From positions 1 through 35,981 of the forward strand of contig NZ_FLUY01000280.1 of NCBI RefSeq assembly GCF_900092655.1: DNA of 35,981 nucleotides, in the 5' to 3' direction. A program made the translations under genes and the position numbers. The first letter of the stretch is position 1; every line of letters starts with the position of its first letter. This document shows positions 10,608-18,871 of the stretch, piece after piece. The notes below the pieces were generated by a model, which saw only the letters and a program-made list of their open reading frames with translations, was not told where the DNA came from and searched no databases. This DNA comes from Candidatus Thiosymbion oneisti (GTDB taxonomy: Bacteria > Pseudomonadota > Gammaproteobacteria > Chromatiales > Chromatiaceae).

Positions 10608-11681
10608 TTACGATGTCAAACTCAATACTCTTTCGCCTAAGTCGGTAAAAACACGATTAAAATTGTCTCTACTGACCTGCATTGTTTCTTCCGCATGACC
10701 AAAAACTTTCCCGACCTCGGCAATTTCACTGTCGGTTAACGAAAATACCGGTTTTGATACTTGTTGGCTTATAGCTATCAAAGAATTGAAGTCTGGTATA
10801 TGCGCCAAATCATACGGTTTCAGATCCGTATTCTTTAATGCCAGGTCCATCTTCTTTCCATCAATCACACAATCTATTTCTTCAAGCGACGGAACGAGAC
10901 TGTCATTTATCGATTCTCTTATTATATCTATCCATTTTTGGAAGGATTTAGCTGGCTTTTCCTTTCGTGGCCGATACCGTTGTTGGATAGCGCCTAAAAA
11001 TTTCGGGCTATTATGTATCGGAAAATTTGCCACGGAGAAATCATTGTCCTCTATAAATCGGATAACATCTTTATGCCATTTTCTTATATTTTTTTCAAGG
11101 GATCCTATGGCTTGTAAACAGAAATAATCCGGGGATGTCGGTATAATAAAGTAATCGCTCGACATAACCATGATTTCATTCAATCCGCCAACATTAGGGC
11201 TTAAATCATATATAATATAATCAATATCTTCTCGTTTTGAAATTTTATGCAATATTTCAGGGAGCATACCAGGTACATTTTTGGTGGCCGGCACTCCAGA
11301 TGCTATTTTCAGTGAAACGCTGATTTGTGAATCGAGGTCAGAGGTATTCAAATGTCCGGGAAGCAAGAACAAGTCCGGGTTCTCCGTTGGAAAGAGTTTT
11401 CCGTTTTCTGATTTTATGAAAATATCCGGCTCGGCCCCTTTTATTGCAGCTTCCACTATCGGCTTCATTGTCAGGTTTTCTCTGCTTGAATAGAAACTTT
11501 CCATTTTTTCATTTTCAACGGCACCATATCCCAACACAAGCCCGGTAAGATTGCATTGCGGATCGAGGTCGACAATAAGCACCTTTCTATTATGGTTAGC
11601 CAGAACCCAACCGAGATTAAAGGTCGTCGTCGTCTTGCTGACTCCGCCTTTGTGGTTGAATAAAGATATCGACTTTGTCAT
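10608..11681 (-). CDS. orphan ParA-family ATPase
   Basis: A 357-aa Walker-type ATPase of the ParA/Soj/MinD superfamily. Residues 9-18 are HKGGVSKTTT, the deviant P-loop with its signature Lys; KVLIVDLDPQCNLTGLVLG follows (A' motif), and DIDYIIYDLSPNVGGLNEIM is the Walker B region. ParA proteins use ATP-driven dimerisation on DNA to move plasmids, chromosomes or cell structures; no ParB gene or parS cluster is seen here, so this copy could serve as a defence or plasmid-remnant factor. The region between P-loop and Walker B is longer than in chromosomal ParA. The gene is far more AT-rich than the chromosome around it and lies between clpX and clpP, bracketed by perfect 33-bp inverted repeats, which points to recent transfer. 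Function beyond ATPase fold is not recognised. Confidence 0.88.
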   Translation of the reverse strand: MTKSISLFNHKGGVSKTTTTFNLGWVLANHNRKVLIVDLDPQCNLTGLVLGYGAVENEKMESFYSSRENLTMKPIVEAAIKGAEPDIFIKSENGKLFPTENPDLFLLPGHLNTSDLDSQISVSLKIASGVPATKNVPGMLPEILHKISKREDIDYIIYDLSPNVGGLNEIMVMSSDYFIIPTSPDYFCLQAIGSLEKNIRKWHKDVIRFIEDNDFSVANFPIHNSPKFLGAIQQRYRPRKEKPAKSFQKWIDIIRESINDSLVPSLEEIDCVIDGKKMDLALKNTDLKPYDLAHIPDFNSLIAISQQVSKPVFSLTDSEIAEVGKVFGHAEETMQVSRDNFNRVFTDLGERVLSLTS

Positions 11682-11759
11682 GTTACCGGCAGCTCATCGA
11701 TGCAGTTCGTGCGGGAAGCCCATAGGTCGGGTTAGGCCAGCGACGAAGGTAACTGGCCG

Positions 11760-11792
11760 ACGGCGGATGGCGCAAGCTTATCCGCCCTACGC
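11760..11792. repeat. 33-bp inverted repeat, right arm, bracketing parA
   Basis: Perfect inverse of 10266-10298; lies 78 bp upstream of the parA start and two bases from the duplicated clpX leader at 11795. Confidence 0.85.
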
Positions 11793-11794
11793 AG

Positions 11795-11852
11795 ACTCAT
11801 GTGCAGTATCCTCCAGAGAATCTACCCGTACAGTGGTGCTGAAATACCGATA
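11795..11852. repeat. 58-bp direct repeat, copy B (partial clpX leader)
   Basis: Second copy of 9865-9922 with five mismatches. On the minus strand it carries the leader and the first two codons of clpX before running into the 33-bp repeat. Its upstream end is exactly where the cassette-like element ends. Confidence 0.9.
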
Positions 11853-11853
11853 A

Positions 11854-11909
11854 CGCTACACATCAGCGGCACGCGCCTTTGGCGCGTCCGCTGAATGCGC
11901 TTGTTCGGC
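11854..11909 (-). other. attC-like integron recombination site
   Basis: Read on the minus strand: GCCGAAC (11909-11903, R''-like), then TCAGCGG-A-CGCGCC, loop AAA, GGCGCG-TG-CCGCTGA, then G at 11854 before TTATCGG. AAC faces GTT as required, the inner arms pair over 7 and 6 bp with an extrahelical base between, and the size is near 60 nt. The decisive point is that the other end of the element starts with TTCGGC after a G (12522-12516), so in the circular form R' would read GTTCGGC, the exact complement of R''. The resident 3' flank GTTATCGG does not complement it, as expected for a cassette inserted elsewhere. Confidence 0.7.
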
Positions 11910-12497
11910 ACTACCAGGTAACTCAGGTACTGTTAGTAACTGGATTTCTGTTGCTCTACTTAAAAACTCAGAGGTAAGACGCTCAAGAAATACTGAGCAC
12001 TTCCAATTCAGCTCTGTAACCTGCCTGACTGCGGTATTAATATCCTCTTTGTTAGCCTTTGCTTGAATCACAGCTCTATGAGCGATTACAAACTTATAGT
12101 GCAGGCTTTTAGGCTTACCTCTTGCGTTATCATCGCGATAATCCAGAAAATGATTTGATTGCTCTTCTCCTACAAGCAATCTTATTTTGTTACGATTACG
12201 CCAAAACTTAGAATTCCATTCTTCTACCACTTTAAGATATGATGCTTCTCTATTTTCAATTCTTTCATCATCTCCAGACTCTATCGCCCACATGAGCCTC
12301 TGCAGCAAAAAGAATCGATGGCCCACCAAAACCGATAGATCATCCAAGAACTCTACTCCCTCACTATATCGAGCCTGATAGAGAGCATGCTTCGTTTCCT
12401 CTGACCATGACCTACGTTTCAATCGGTGCACCCAGAATCCACCAAGTATTCCTGTGAGAAGAAAACTAACGATAAGAAGTAATACTTTTTCAATCAT
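11856..12497 (-). CDS. hypothetical membrane-anchored protein, cassette-borne
   Basis: 213 aa; not recognised. Residues 3-24 form one hydrophobic segment (KVLLLIVSFLLTGILGGFWV) followed by basic residues (HRLKRRS), so a single N-terminal anchor with the rest in the cytoplasm is likely. The remainder is a charged, mostly helical domain with many Trp, Arg and Glu residues (LMWAIESGDDERIENREASY, EEWNSKFWRNRNKIR). The last ~17 residues, SAEQAHSADAPKARAADV, are encoded by the attC-like hairpin, a known feature of cassette genes whose stop codon falls inside attC. The DNA is clearly more AT-rich than clpP next door. Start ATG at 12497 is the only one with a leader of cassette-like length. Confidence 0.7.
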   Translation of the reverse strand: MIEKVLLLIVSFLLTGILGGFWVHRLKRRSWSEETKHALYQARYSEGVEFLDDLSVLVGHRFFLLQRLMWAIESGDDERIENREASYLKVVEEWNSKFWRNRNKIRLLVGEEQSNHFLDYRDDNARGKPKSLHYKFVIAHRAVIQAKANKEDINTAVRQVTELNWKCSVFLERLTSEFLSRATEIQLLTVPELPGSAEQAHSADAPKARAADV

Positions 12498-12683
12498 GAT
12501 CGCTTAATTTATTATGCCGAACATCCTTTTGGTTCTTCCCTGAGGAGGTTGCTGATTCACTGTTATCGGTGGTTGAGAATATCTGTTCTGCGGAAATCTG
12601 CGTAATCTGCGGATTAAAAAAGTTTTTGTCGGATCACGGCGCGTTCAGACCGGCTTTCACACCTCAACGCGGCAGTGCGTGCC

Positions 12684-13334
12684 CTAATCCGACCTAGCTG
12701 TAGAAGCCGCCTCCCGTTCGGCGAGGACCTTGTCGACAAGACCATATTCCATGGCCTCCTCGCCGCCCATGAAACGGTCCCGCTCCGTGTCCTCCGCGAC
12801 CTTCTCCACCGGCTGCCCGGTATGGTGGGAGAGGATCCGGTTGAGGCGATCACGAATGTGCAGTATCTCGCGGGCGTGAATGTCCACGTCCGTCGCCTGG
12901 CCTTGAAAGCCCCCCAGGGGTTGATGGATCATCATCCGCGAGTGCGGCAGACAAAAGCGTTTTCCGGTGGCACCCCCGGCCAGCAACAGGGCACCCATGC
13001 TGGCCGCCTGACCGATACACATGGTGCTCACGTCCGGTCGGATGAAGCGCATGGTGTCATAGATGGCCAGCCCGGCGGTCACCGTACCTCCGGGCGAGTT
13101 GATGTAGAGGTGGATATCCTTGTCGGGGTTCTCCGACTCCAGGAAGAGGAGTTGGGCGACCACCAGGTTCGACGTATAGTCTTCCACCGGCCCGACGAGG
13201 AAGATGACGCGCTCCTTGAGCAGGCGCGAGTAGATATCGAAAGAACGCTCCCCACGCGCCGTATGCTCGATGACGATGGGGACCAATCCGAGGTTTTTCG
13301 GGTCCCACCCATTGTGGTCGGAAACTGTACTCAT
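12684..13334 (-). CDS. clpP: ATP-dependent Clp protease proteolytic subunit
   Basis: Serine protease forming the double-heptamer chamber used by ClpX. 216 aa, close to the usual 200-210. Catalytic triad is visible: S112 ([13 protein letters not shown]), H137 ([14 protein letters not shown]) and D186 ([19 protein letters not shown]). Residues [20 protein letters not shown] at the N-terminus match the propeptide and start of mature ClpP. tig lies upstream (gap 260 bp) in the standard order tig-clpP-clpX, but downstream the order is broken by the cassette and parA island. Confidence 0.97.
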   Translation of the reverse strand: MSTVSDHNGWDPKNLGLVPIVIEHTARGERSFDIYSRLLKERVIFLVGPVEDYTSNLVVAQLLFLESENPDKDIHLYINSPGGTVTAGLAIYDTMRFIRPDVSTMCIGQAASMGALLLAGGATGKRFCLPHSRMMIHQPLGGFQGQATDVDIHAREILHIRDRLNRILSHHTGQPVEKVAEDTERDRFMGGEEAMEYGLVDKVLAEREAASTARSD

Positions 13335-13594
13335 AAGTTGTTCGTCGTACCGCTTACATTCATAGTTCAGGGTCCGCGTGTGGCCCTATTCCGTGTGACT
13401 GCAATGCCCACCGACCAGGCTTCCAGTCAACAGCTGCCCCTCATCGGCTTCCTGATCGATGCGGTTCGCGGCCTACCCCCGTCTGCCGTGCCCCATCTGC
13501 CGTGCTGCCGGTACAGGCAGGCATCCCTGGAGTAGTCGGTAGGGCGCTCACCGCATCCTACACCCTGGAACCTGAGCAATGGCGACCGCGGATC

Positions 13595-14899
13595 TCATTC
13601 GACGGCCGCGGGCGTGCTCAGCTTCTCGAAGGTCGTCGGTTCGTCCTCGACCGTTACCTGGTCCAGCACCCAGTCGACCACCTGGTTCTCCAGGGTGAGG
13701 GACTCTACCGGCGCCAGGCGTTCCTGGTCGGCATAGAAATAGTCGATGGCCTGCTGTGGATTTTCGTAGGTCGAGGCCAAACCTTCCACCATCTCCCGTA
13801 CCCGTTTCGGATCGACCTCGATGCCGTTGGCCTTGATGAGCTCACCGACAATCAGACCGAGCGCCACCCGCCGCCTGGCCCGATCCCGAAACAGGTCATC
13901 GGGGAGCTCGAAGTTACTGCCTCTCAAATTCCGACGAATCCGCTGCTTGAGTGCCCCGATCTCCTCCCGGACAAGGGCCTCCGGAAGGTCGATCCGGTTT
14001 ACTTCCAACAACAGGTCCATGACCTGCTCTTTGACCCTGGCCTGGATCAACTCCTTAAGCTCACGCTCCATGTTCTGGCGCAGCTCCAGGCGGAACCCGT
14101 CCAGGTCTCCATCCGGGAAACCCAAGCCTCTCGCAAAATCCGCATTCAGCTCAGGCAGCACCGGTTCGGCAACTTCGCCGACCCGGACAGTGAAGACGAC
14201 CGTCTTCCCACTCAAGTGTTCGGACGGATGCTGGTCCGGAAAATCCGGAAAAGTGAGGTCCAGCCGTCGCTCGTCCCCCGCCTGTACCCCCATCAGACCC
14301 TCTTCGAAACCGGGGAGCATGTCCCCGAGACCGAGCTCGATCCGGCCGTCTTCCTCAGAACTCCCCTCGAACGGCTCGCCGTCCAGCGTTCCGGTATAGG
14401 AGATCTTGAGTCGATCGCCTAACTGGGCCGGACGTTCCACGACCGACCAGGTCCTTTGCTGCTCACGCAACCGCATGAGCATGGCCTCCAGATCCGCATC
14501 CGCCACCTCGGCCACCGGCCGCTTGAGGGTCTTGCCGTCCAGACGACCCAGCTCGAACCGGGGCAATACCTCGAACACCGCCCTATAGGCATAGCGCCGG
14601 GCGGACACATCCATGTCGGGTTCGATCCGCGGAACCCCAACCGGTCGCAGTTCCTCCTTGGCAACGGCCTCGGAAAAGCTGGTTCGCATCAGCTCGCCGA
14701 AGACTTCTTGGCGCATTTGCCCACCGTAACGCTGACGCAAGACCTTCAGCGGCACCTTGCCGGGGCGGAATCCCGGCACCCTGGCGGAATGGGCGAATTC
14801 ACGCAGGCGCTTTTCCACCTCGGCATCGACCTGATCCGCTTCCAGGCCGACGGTCATCCGCCGCTCCAGCCCTTGCCCGTTTTCCACTGCTACTTGCAT
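13595..14899 (-). CDS. tig: trigger factor, ribosome-associated chaperone and prolyl isomerase
   Basis: 434 aa, the usual length. Binds at the ribosome exit tunnel and shields nascent chains. Residues 1-115 are the ribosome-binding domain with the signature loop ARVPGFRPGKVPLKVLRQRYG (the GFRxGKxP tail contact; Pro replaces the Lys of the E. coli FRK motif). The FKBP-type domain follows (QLGDRLKISYTGTLDGEPFEG, SEDGRIELGLGDMLPGFEEGL-like, residues about 155-240), then the long helical C-terminal arms. First gene of the tig-clpP-clpX-lon series. No obvious regulatory site; the 296 bp upstream to cpoB hold nothing I recognise. Confidence 0.96.
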   Translation of the reverse strand: MQVAVENGQGLERRMTVGLEADQVDAEVEKRLREFAHSARVPGFRPGKVPLKVLRQRYGGQMRQEVFGELMRTSFSEAVAKEELRPVGVPRIEPDMDVSARRYAYRAVFEVLPRFELGRLDGKTLKRPVAEVADADLEAMLMRLREQQRTWSVVERPAQLGDRLKISYTGTLDGEPFEGSSEEDGRIELGLGDMLPGFEEGLMGVQAGDERRLDLTFPDFPDQHPSEHLSGKTVVFTVRVGEVAEPVLPELNADFARGLGFPDGDLDGFRLELRQNMERELKELIQARVKEQVMDLLLEVNRIDLPEALVREEIGALKQRIRRNLRGSNFELPDDLFRDRARRRVALGLIVGELIKANGIEVDPKRVREMVEGLASTYENPQQAIDYFYADQERLAPVESLTLENQVVDWVLDQVTVEDEPTTFEKLSTPAAVE

Positions 14900-15195
14900 C
14901 GTCTTTCTTTACTCCAAGCCGGTGCCGGGAAACCAACGACCCATTGCCCGCTGCCGCTTCACGTTCGATAACCAATCGGACCTCGTCTCATAACCCCGGA
15001 TAGCTTCCGACGCAGATGAACGCAAACACAGGATACGTCTGCTCGTGTCCGGCCCGCTCATTGTGGTCCGGATCCGGGTCGATGTCGATGCGTGACTCAA
15101 TTAGGCCAATCTTAACCGATTTGCCGGCTAAGCCGCCTCTGGTCATGGAGTAGATTGTGAACCGCAACAGCGCAGAAGAATTACCAAAATCGCAC

Positions 15196-15936
15196 TCAAT
15201 GCCCCTCGCGGGTCATGCGTTCGAGGCGGCTTGCAGCCAGACGTGCCTCGGTGGTATCCGGAAACCTCTCGATCATGTTCTGCAATATTCTGCGCGCCCG
15301 TTGCCAATCGCCTTTCTCGTAGTGGATGTAACCGATTTTCAACAGGGATGCCGAAACCTTGGGACTCAGTGGATAGTCTGTTGTTACGCGCTGAAATTGG
15401 GTCAGCGCAGTCGCATAGTCGCGCTTGACATAGTTGGTCTCACCCAGCCAATAACGTGCATTGTCCGCAAACTCGCCGTTCGGATAGCGTGCCAGCAGGT
15501 CTTCGAATCCCCGTACCGCCTCTCCATAGCGGCGCTGCTTGAGTAGATCGAAGGCGTTATGGTAGGCCTGCTGTTCCTCGTTCGGCGTACCCGAAACCGG
15601 CGGGGAGTGTGTCGATGGCGCATCAGCCGCGGCCAGATCTTGCGGTGCCTGTAAGGCTTCCCTACCAATGGTATTCCCGGACGCCGGTGGGGGCGAGGTG
15701 CCTGCCGATCGATCCCGCAGGCGTGCGTCCAGGTCCAGGTATTGTTCCCGTTGCCGGCGTTTCAGGGTGGAAAGCGCGTGCTCCTGTAAATCGACCCGAC
15801 CGTGTAATCGCTGCACTTCCTGTTGCAGGCGTTGAATCTGCAGCAGCAGGTCGGATAGGCGCTGATCGGCGGCAACCGAGAACGCCGGTATCAAGATGCA
15901 GACCAAAACGGAGAGGATTGCCCGCAAGCTCATCAC
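15196..15936 (-). CDS. cpoB: cell division coordinator CpoB (YbgF), TPR protein
   Basis: Periplasmic protein linking Tol-Pal to peptidoglycan synthesis at the septum. 246 aa. N-terminal signal peptide (LRAILSVLVCILIPAFSVAA, cleavage after about residue 22), coiled-coil trimerisation region (LSDLLLQIQRLQQEVQRLHG, residues about 27-65), a Ser/Pro-rich linker, then TPR repeats from about residue 125 (YHNAFDLLKQRRYGEAVRGF, NARYWLGETNYVKRDYATAL, LLKIGYIHYEKGDWQRARRI). Last gene of the Tol-Pal block, seven bases after pal, so cotranscribed. Confidence 0.93.
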   Translation of the reverse strand: MMSLRAILSVLVCILIPAFSVAADQRLSDLLLQIQRLQQEVQRLHGRVDLQEHALSTLKRRQREQYLDLDARLRDRSAGTSPPPASGNTIGREALQAPQDLAAADAPSTHSPPVSGTPNEEQQAYHNAFDLLKQRRYGEAVRGFEDLLARYPNGEFADNARYWLGETNYVKRDYATALTQFQRVTTDYPLSPKVSASLLKIGYIHYEKGDWQRARRILQNMIERFPDTTEARLAASRLERMTREGH

Positions 15937-15943
15937 CGCTATC

Positions 15944-16477
15944 TCAATAGACCAGCTCGACGCGCCTGTTCAAGGCCCAGGCGGACTCGTCGTGATCCGG
16001 GTCTAGGGGGCGCTCCTCGCCGTAGCTCATGGTGCGGAGCCGGCTGTCCGGCACCCCTTCAGCGAGCAGGAAGCTGCGCACGGTGCCCGCGCGTTGGTCT
16101 CCCAGGGCCAGGTTGTACTCCCGGGTACCGCGTTCGTCGGTATGGCCGTCCAGGGTCACCGAGGCGGCGGAATCCGCAGCCAGATAGGACGCATGGGCGC
16201 GTAGGATATGGAGGAACTGGGGCTGTATGTCGCTACTGTCATATTCAAAGTAGATTGTACGCTGAGCGAGGGGGCTCGATGGATCCTTCAGGTCTGCCGC
16301 CCGGTACCCGCCTTGCCTACCTGGGGGGGACGCAACGGCGGTACCGGCGGGTCCTCTAACGGTGGAACCCGTCGGCGCTTGCCGGTCGATGGGCTGGGTG
16401 GGACAACCGCTCAATGAGAGGACCGCCGACAGTGCGATCAGCGTCGTACCGAGCGTCTTGTGCAAGCTCATTTTCAT
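15944..16477 (-). CDS. pal: peptidoglycan-associated lipoprotein Pal
   Basis: Outer-membrane lipoprotein that grips peptidoglycan and TolB. 177 aa. The signal peptide ends in the lipobox LSLSGC (Cys about residue 25). A Pro/Gly-rich linker leads to the OmpA-like domain (residues about 70-177): IYFEYDSSDIQPQF, VTLDGHTDERGTREYNLALG and the terminal NRRVELVY. The peptidoglycan-binding Asp and Arg in GHTDERG-x-NxxLxxxR are present. pal is separated from tolB by a 396-bp gap filled by a dispersed repeat, unusual because these genes are normally adjacent. Confidence 0.96.
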   Translation of the reverse strand: MKMSLHKTLGTTLIALSAVLSLSGCPTQPIDRQAPTGSTVRGPAGTAVASPPGRQGGYRAADLKDPSSPLAQRTIYFEYDSSDIQPQFLHILRAHASYLAADSAASVTLDGHTDERGTREYNLALGDQRAGTVRSFLLAEGVPDSRLRTMSYGEERPLDPDHDESAWALNRRVELVY

Positions 16478-16486
16478 CTGGGTGAG

Positions 16487-16752
16487 GGATCAAGAACCGT
16501 CGATGACAGCGGGCCGATTGCGACCGATTTGCGTTGATTGGCGGTAAACAGCGGAACTGCCGAGGTTCGGATTGAGTATGGGAAAATGATGCGGTTGCTT
16601 CGATCTATCCGCGGATCACACGGATTTTCACAGATTAAAAACGCAACCATCCGTGAGCATCTGCGTCATCTGCGGACAGTAAAGATCATGTGATCTTTTG
16701 CGATCGATTGGCGTTCATTTGCGGCAAAAAAATGTTTCCCATGTTATCGGTA
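16487..16752. repeat. dispersed intergenic repeat B, copy 2
   Basis: Inverse relative of 9915-10244: the strings ATCAAGAACCGTCGATGA, GGTTCGGATTGAGTATGGGA and CAGATTAAAAACG all recur there in reverse complement, in the same order. The right end is TGTTATCGGTA at 16742-16752. It fills most of the 396-bp gap between pal and tolB; the rest (16753-16873) shows no gene. Confidence 0.75.
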
Positions 16753-16873
16753 CTTCGGTATTGCCATACTAGGTTACGGCGAATCGGGTTGCGTAGCCAA
16801 ATCCATCCAAGGCAGCCACAAGCCGTTCGGATCGGTACCACTGTCTCCTATTAGCCCCTATTAGCAAGCAGGG

Positions 16874-18169
16874 CTAACGCAACAGGGGGGACCAGGCCGG
16901 CTCGCGCACGTCGCTCAGCCCCTGAGACAACCGTTGGCTGACGGACCCATCCACCGAGACCGCGGACAGAATGCTTCGGCCACCATGCAGTGTCGCATAA
17001 ATTACCATGGTGCCGTTGGGAGCAAAACTCGGGGACTCGTCTAACCTGCCGCTGCTCAGCGACCGCATCGTCCCGGTATTCAAATCCAACAGGCCGATGC
17101 GAAAGCTGCCGTCGATCCGGGTCACGCACAGGATGGAACGGCCGTCCGGCGCATAGGAGGCGCGGCCATTATAGTCGTTTTCGAAGGTGACCCGCGCCGC
17201 GGTCCCCCCGGTGGCCGGGATGCGATAGATCTGAGGACTCCCGCCGCGGTTGGAGGTAAAGATGATGTGGCTGCCGTCAGGCGACCAGGCGGGTTCGGTG
17301 TCGATGGCGAAGTGGTCCGTAACCTGACGCAGGTTGCGGCTGACCAGATCCAAGACATAGATCTCCGGGTTACCGTCCCTCGACAGGGTCATGGCCAAGC
17401 TGCGGCCATCCGGCGACCAGGTCGGGGACCCATTGATGCCCTTGAAGCCTGCGATTCGTTCCCGTCGGCCCGTGGCCAGCTCCTGGAGGTAGATGGCGGT
17501 CCGGCGATTCTCGAAGGAGACATAGGCCAGCTGACGGCCGTTCGGTGACCAGGCCGGGGACATGATGGGGTCACGGGAGGACACGATGGTCTGCGGATTG
17601 TGGCCGTCCGCGTCCGCCACCTCGAGCTTGACCCGTTGGCCGCCTCGATTTCCATCGGAGGTCACATAGGCGATACGGGTGGCGGCGACCCCCGGAGTGC
17701 CGGTCAGCCGCTCGTAGATCATGTCGGCGATCCGGTGCGCGGTATACCGCAGCTCCGAAGCGCGGCTGGTAAAGGTCATGGCCGCCAGCTGCTTACCGCG
17801 AAAGACGTCGAACAGGACGCAGCTGATGTCGTAGCCGCCTACGGCCGCCCGCTCGACCTTGCCGATGACCAGATTGTCCATCGCCACCAGGCGCCAGTCG
17901 CGCAGGTCCACCTCCTCAGCTGTGTGGGGGGTAGCCATCATGTCACGGCGGGGCATGGGCCGGAAACGCCCGGTTCGGGCCAGATCGGCCGCAATAACGG
18001 CTGCCACATCTTCGGCAAGCACCCCGCCGCCCTCAGGTCGCGCGAAAGGGACGATGGCGATGGGCTGGGCCCCTTCGGTGCCACCGGTGATCTCGATGGT
18101 GAGGCGGGCCTGGACCCCGATCGACCAGATCAGCAGGAACAGTAGCGAGAGAACGGACAGTGGTTTCAT
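16874..18169 (-). CDS. tolB: Tol-Pal system protein TolB
   Basis: Periplasmic beta-propeller that binds Pal and TolA. 431 aa. Signal peptide [21 protein letters not shown] (cut near residue 21), N-terminal alpha/beta domain (residues about 25-160; [20 protein letters not shown]), and a six-bladed propeller whose blades repeat the WSPDG signature ([71 protein letters not shown]). In most gammaproteobacteria tolB follows tolA directly; here an ATPase-nuclease pair intervenes, so tolB-pal-cpoB probably has a separate promoter or relies on transcription through the inserted genes. Confidence 0.96.
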   Translation of the reverse strand: MKPLSVLSLLFLLIWSIGVQARLTIEITGGTEGAQPIAIVPFARPEGGGVLAEDVAAVIAADLARTGRFRPMPRRDMMATPHTAEEVDLRDWRLVAMDNLVIGKVERAAVGGYDISCVLFDVFRGKQLAAMTFTSRASELRYTAHRIADMIYERLTGTPGVAATRIAYVTSDGNRGGQRVKLEVADADGHNPQTIVSSRDPIMSPAWSPNGRQLAYVSFENRRTAIYLQELATGRRERIAGFKGINGSPTWSPDGRSLAMTLSRDGNPEIYVLDLVSRNLRQVTDHFAIDTEPAWSPDGSHIIFTSNRGGSPQIYRIPATGGTAARVTFENDYNGRASYAPDGRSILCVTRIDGSFRIGLLDLNTGTMRSLSSGRLDESPSFAPNGTMVIYATLHGGRSILSAVSVDGSVSQRLSQGLSDVREPAWSPLLR

Positions 18170-18319
18170 GGGTTGTTTTTTTAGTGATCAGTGGCTAGTG
18201 GTCACCAATCACCGGTTATCGACCACTAAACGCTGAGGTGTGTGAGCCAGAAGATACTATAAATCCGCAATATCGGTTGAAGCCGGGTGCTAGGCGCCAG
18301 AAGACATCACCCTCACCGA

Positions 18320-18871
18320 TTATGCTGCCAAGCCAGCGAGCCGGTTAAATTGAAGGTAGTTCGGCCAGTCGATTTTCATGGCCCGATCGGGAGTATCATG
18401 CTGCTTTTCTATCCTTGTGATCCTCGTTTTTCTCTTGGCAATGTTCGTGTGACCGATGCTGATGAAGCGATTCTTATAGCCAGCCAGGAAGGAACTTTCA
18501 TCCCAGAATACCTTGCCGACTTCTTGACAATATTTGATAAAACACTGGGTTCCCATCAGCTGTTTAACGATCTGGTTCCATGCATCCTTAGTACGCTTGA
18601 TCTCGATATACAGGATACATTTCCTTTCCGCACTGATGATGACGTAATCAGCACGTTTGCATTCACCATGCAGCCCTTTGAAGATGTCATCCGGTGAGCG
18701 AAAGGCGTCCACTTTGATTACTATCGCATCGGCCGGCAGACTGCGAATGGTCGCACTGGAATCGGGCGCTTGGGGTTCGCGAAGCCTGACGAGTGGTTTG
18801 CCATAATCTTCTTGCAGCGGCACCAGCGCGGTATCCCGGATCATCTGGGAGAGGATGTCCATGTCCATCAT
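18320..18871 (-). CDS. putative PD-(D/E)XK-like nuclease partner of the upstream ATPase
   Basis: 183 aa; no named family recognised. Residues 69-92 read GECKRADYVIISAERKCILY then IEIK: D75, then E90-x-K92 on a beta strand, followed by a helix with Q104 (NQIVKQLMGTQCFIKY). This D-(x14)-ExK pattern with a trailing Gln is the PD-(D/E)XK nuclease core, and E70 could serve as the upstream helix acid. The N-terminus is polar, with IRDTALVPLQEDYGKPLVRL. It overlaps the ATPase stop by four bases (ATGA), so the two are translationally coupled and presumably act together. The nuclease call is motif-based inference; a non-catalytic use of the fold is possible. Both genes sit between tolA and tolB, a place where accessory genes are unexpected. 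Confidence 0.65.
   Translation of the reverse strand: MMDMDILSQMIRDTALVPLQEDYGKPLVRLREPQAPDSSATIRSLPADAIVIKVDAFRSPDDIFKGLHGECKRADYVIISAERKCILYIEIKRTKDAWNQIVKQLMGTQCFIKYCQEVGKVFWDESSFLAGYKNRFISIGHTNIAKRKTRITRIEKQHDTPDRAMKIDWPNYLQFNRLAGLAA

Larger units (their letters stand above)
11854..12521 (-). mobile_element. single integron-type gene cassette outside an integron (668 bp)
   Basis: Boundaries follow the G|TT cuts at 12522/12521 and 11854/11853. The unit has the compact cassette form: 24 bp before the start codon, one gene, and an attC-like site overlapping its 3' end. The insertion point G|TTATCGGTA corresponds to the end of the dispersed TGTTATCGGTA repeat next to the clpX-type leader. 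No integrase gene or second attC is visible in the window. Confidence 0.6.

Noticed and set aside
12675-13535. 286-aa plus-strand frame
   Set aside because: Antisense to clpP, whose catalytic triad is complete on the minus strand.
14900-15195. Possible gene or RNA between tig and cpoB
   Set aside because: No frame with a credible start or domain and no tRNA-like fold was found; left unannotated.
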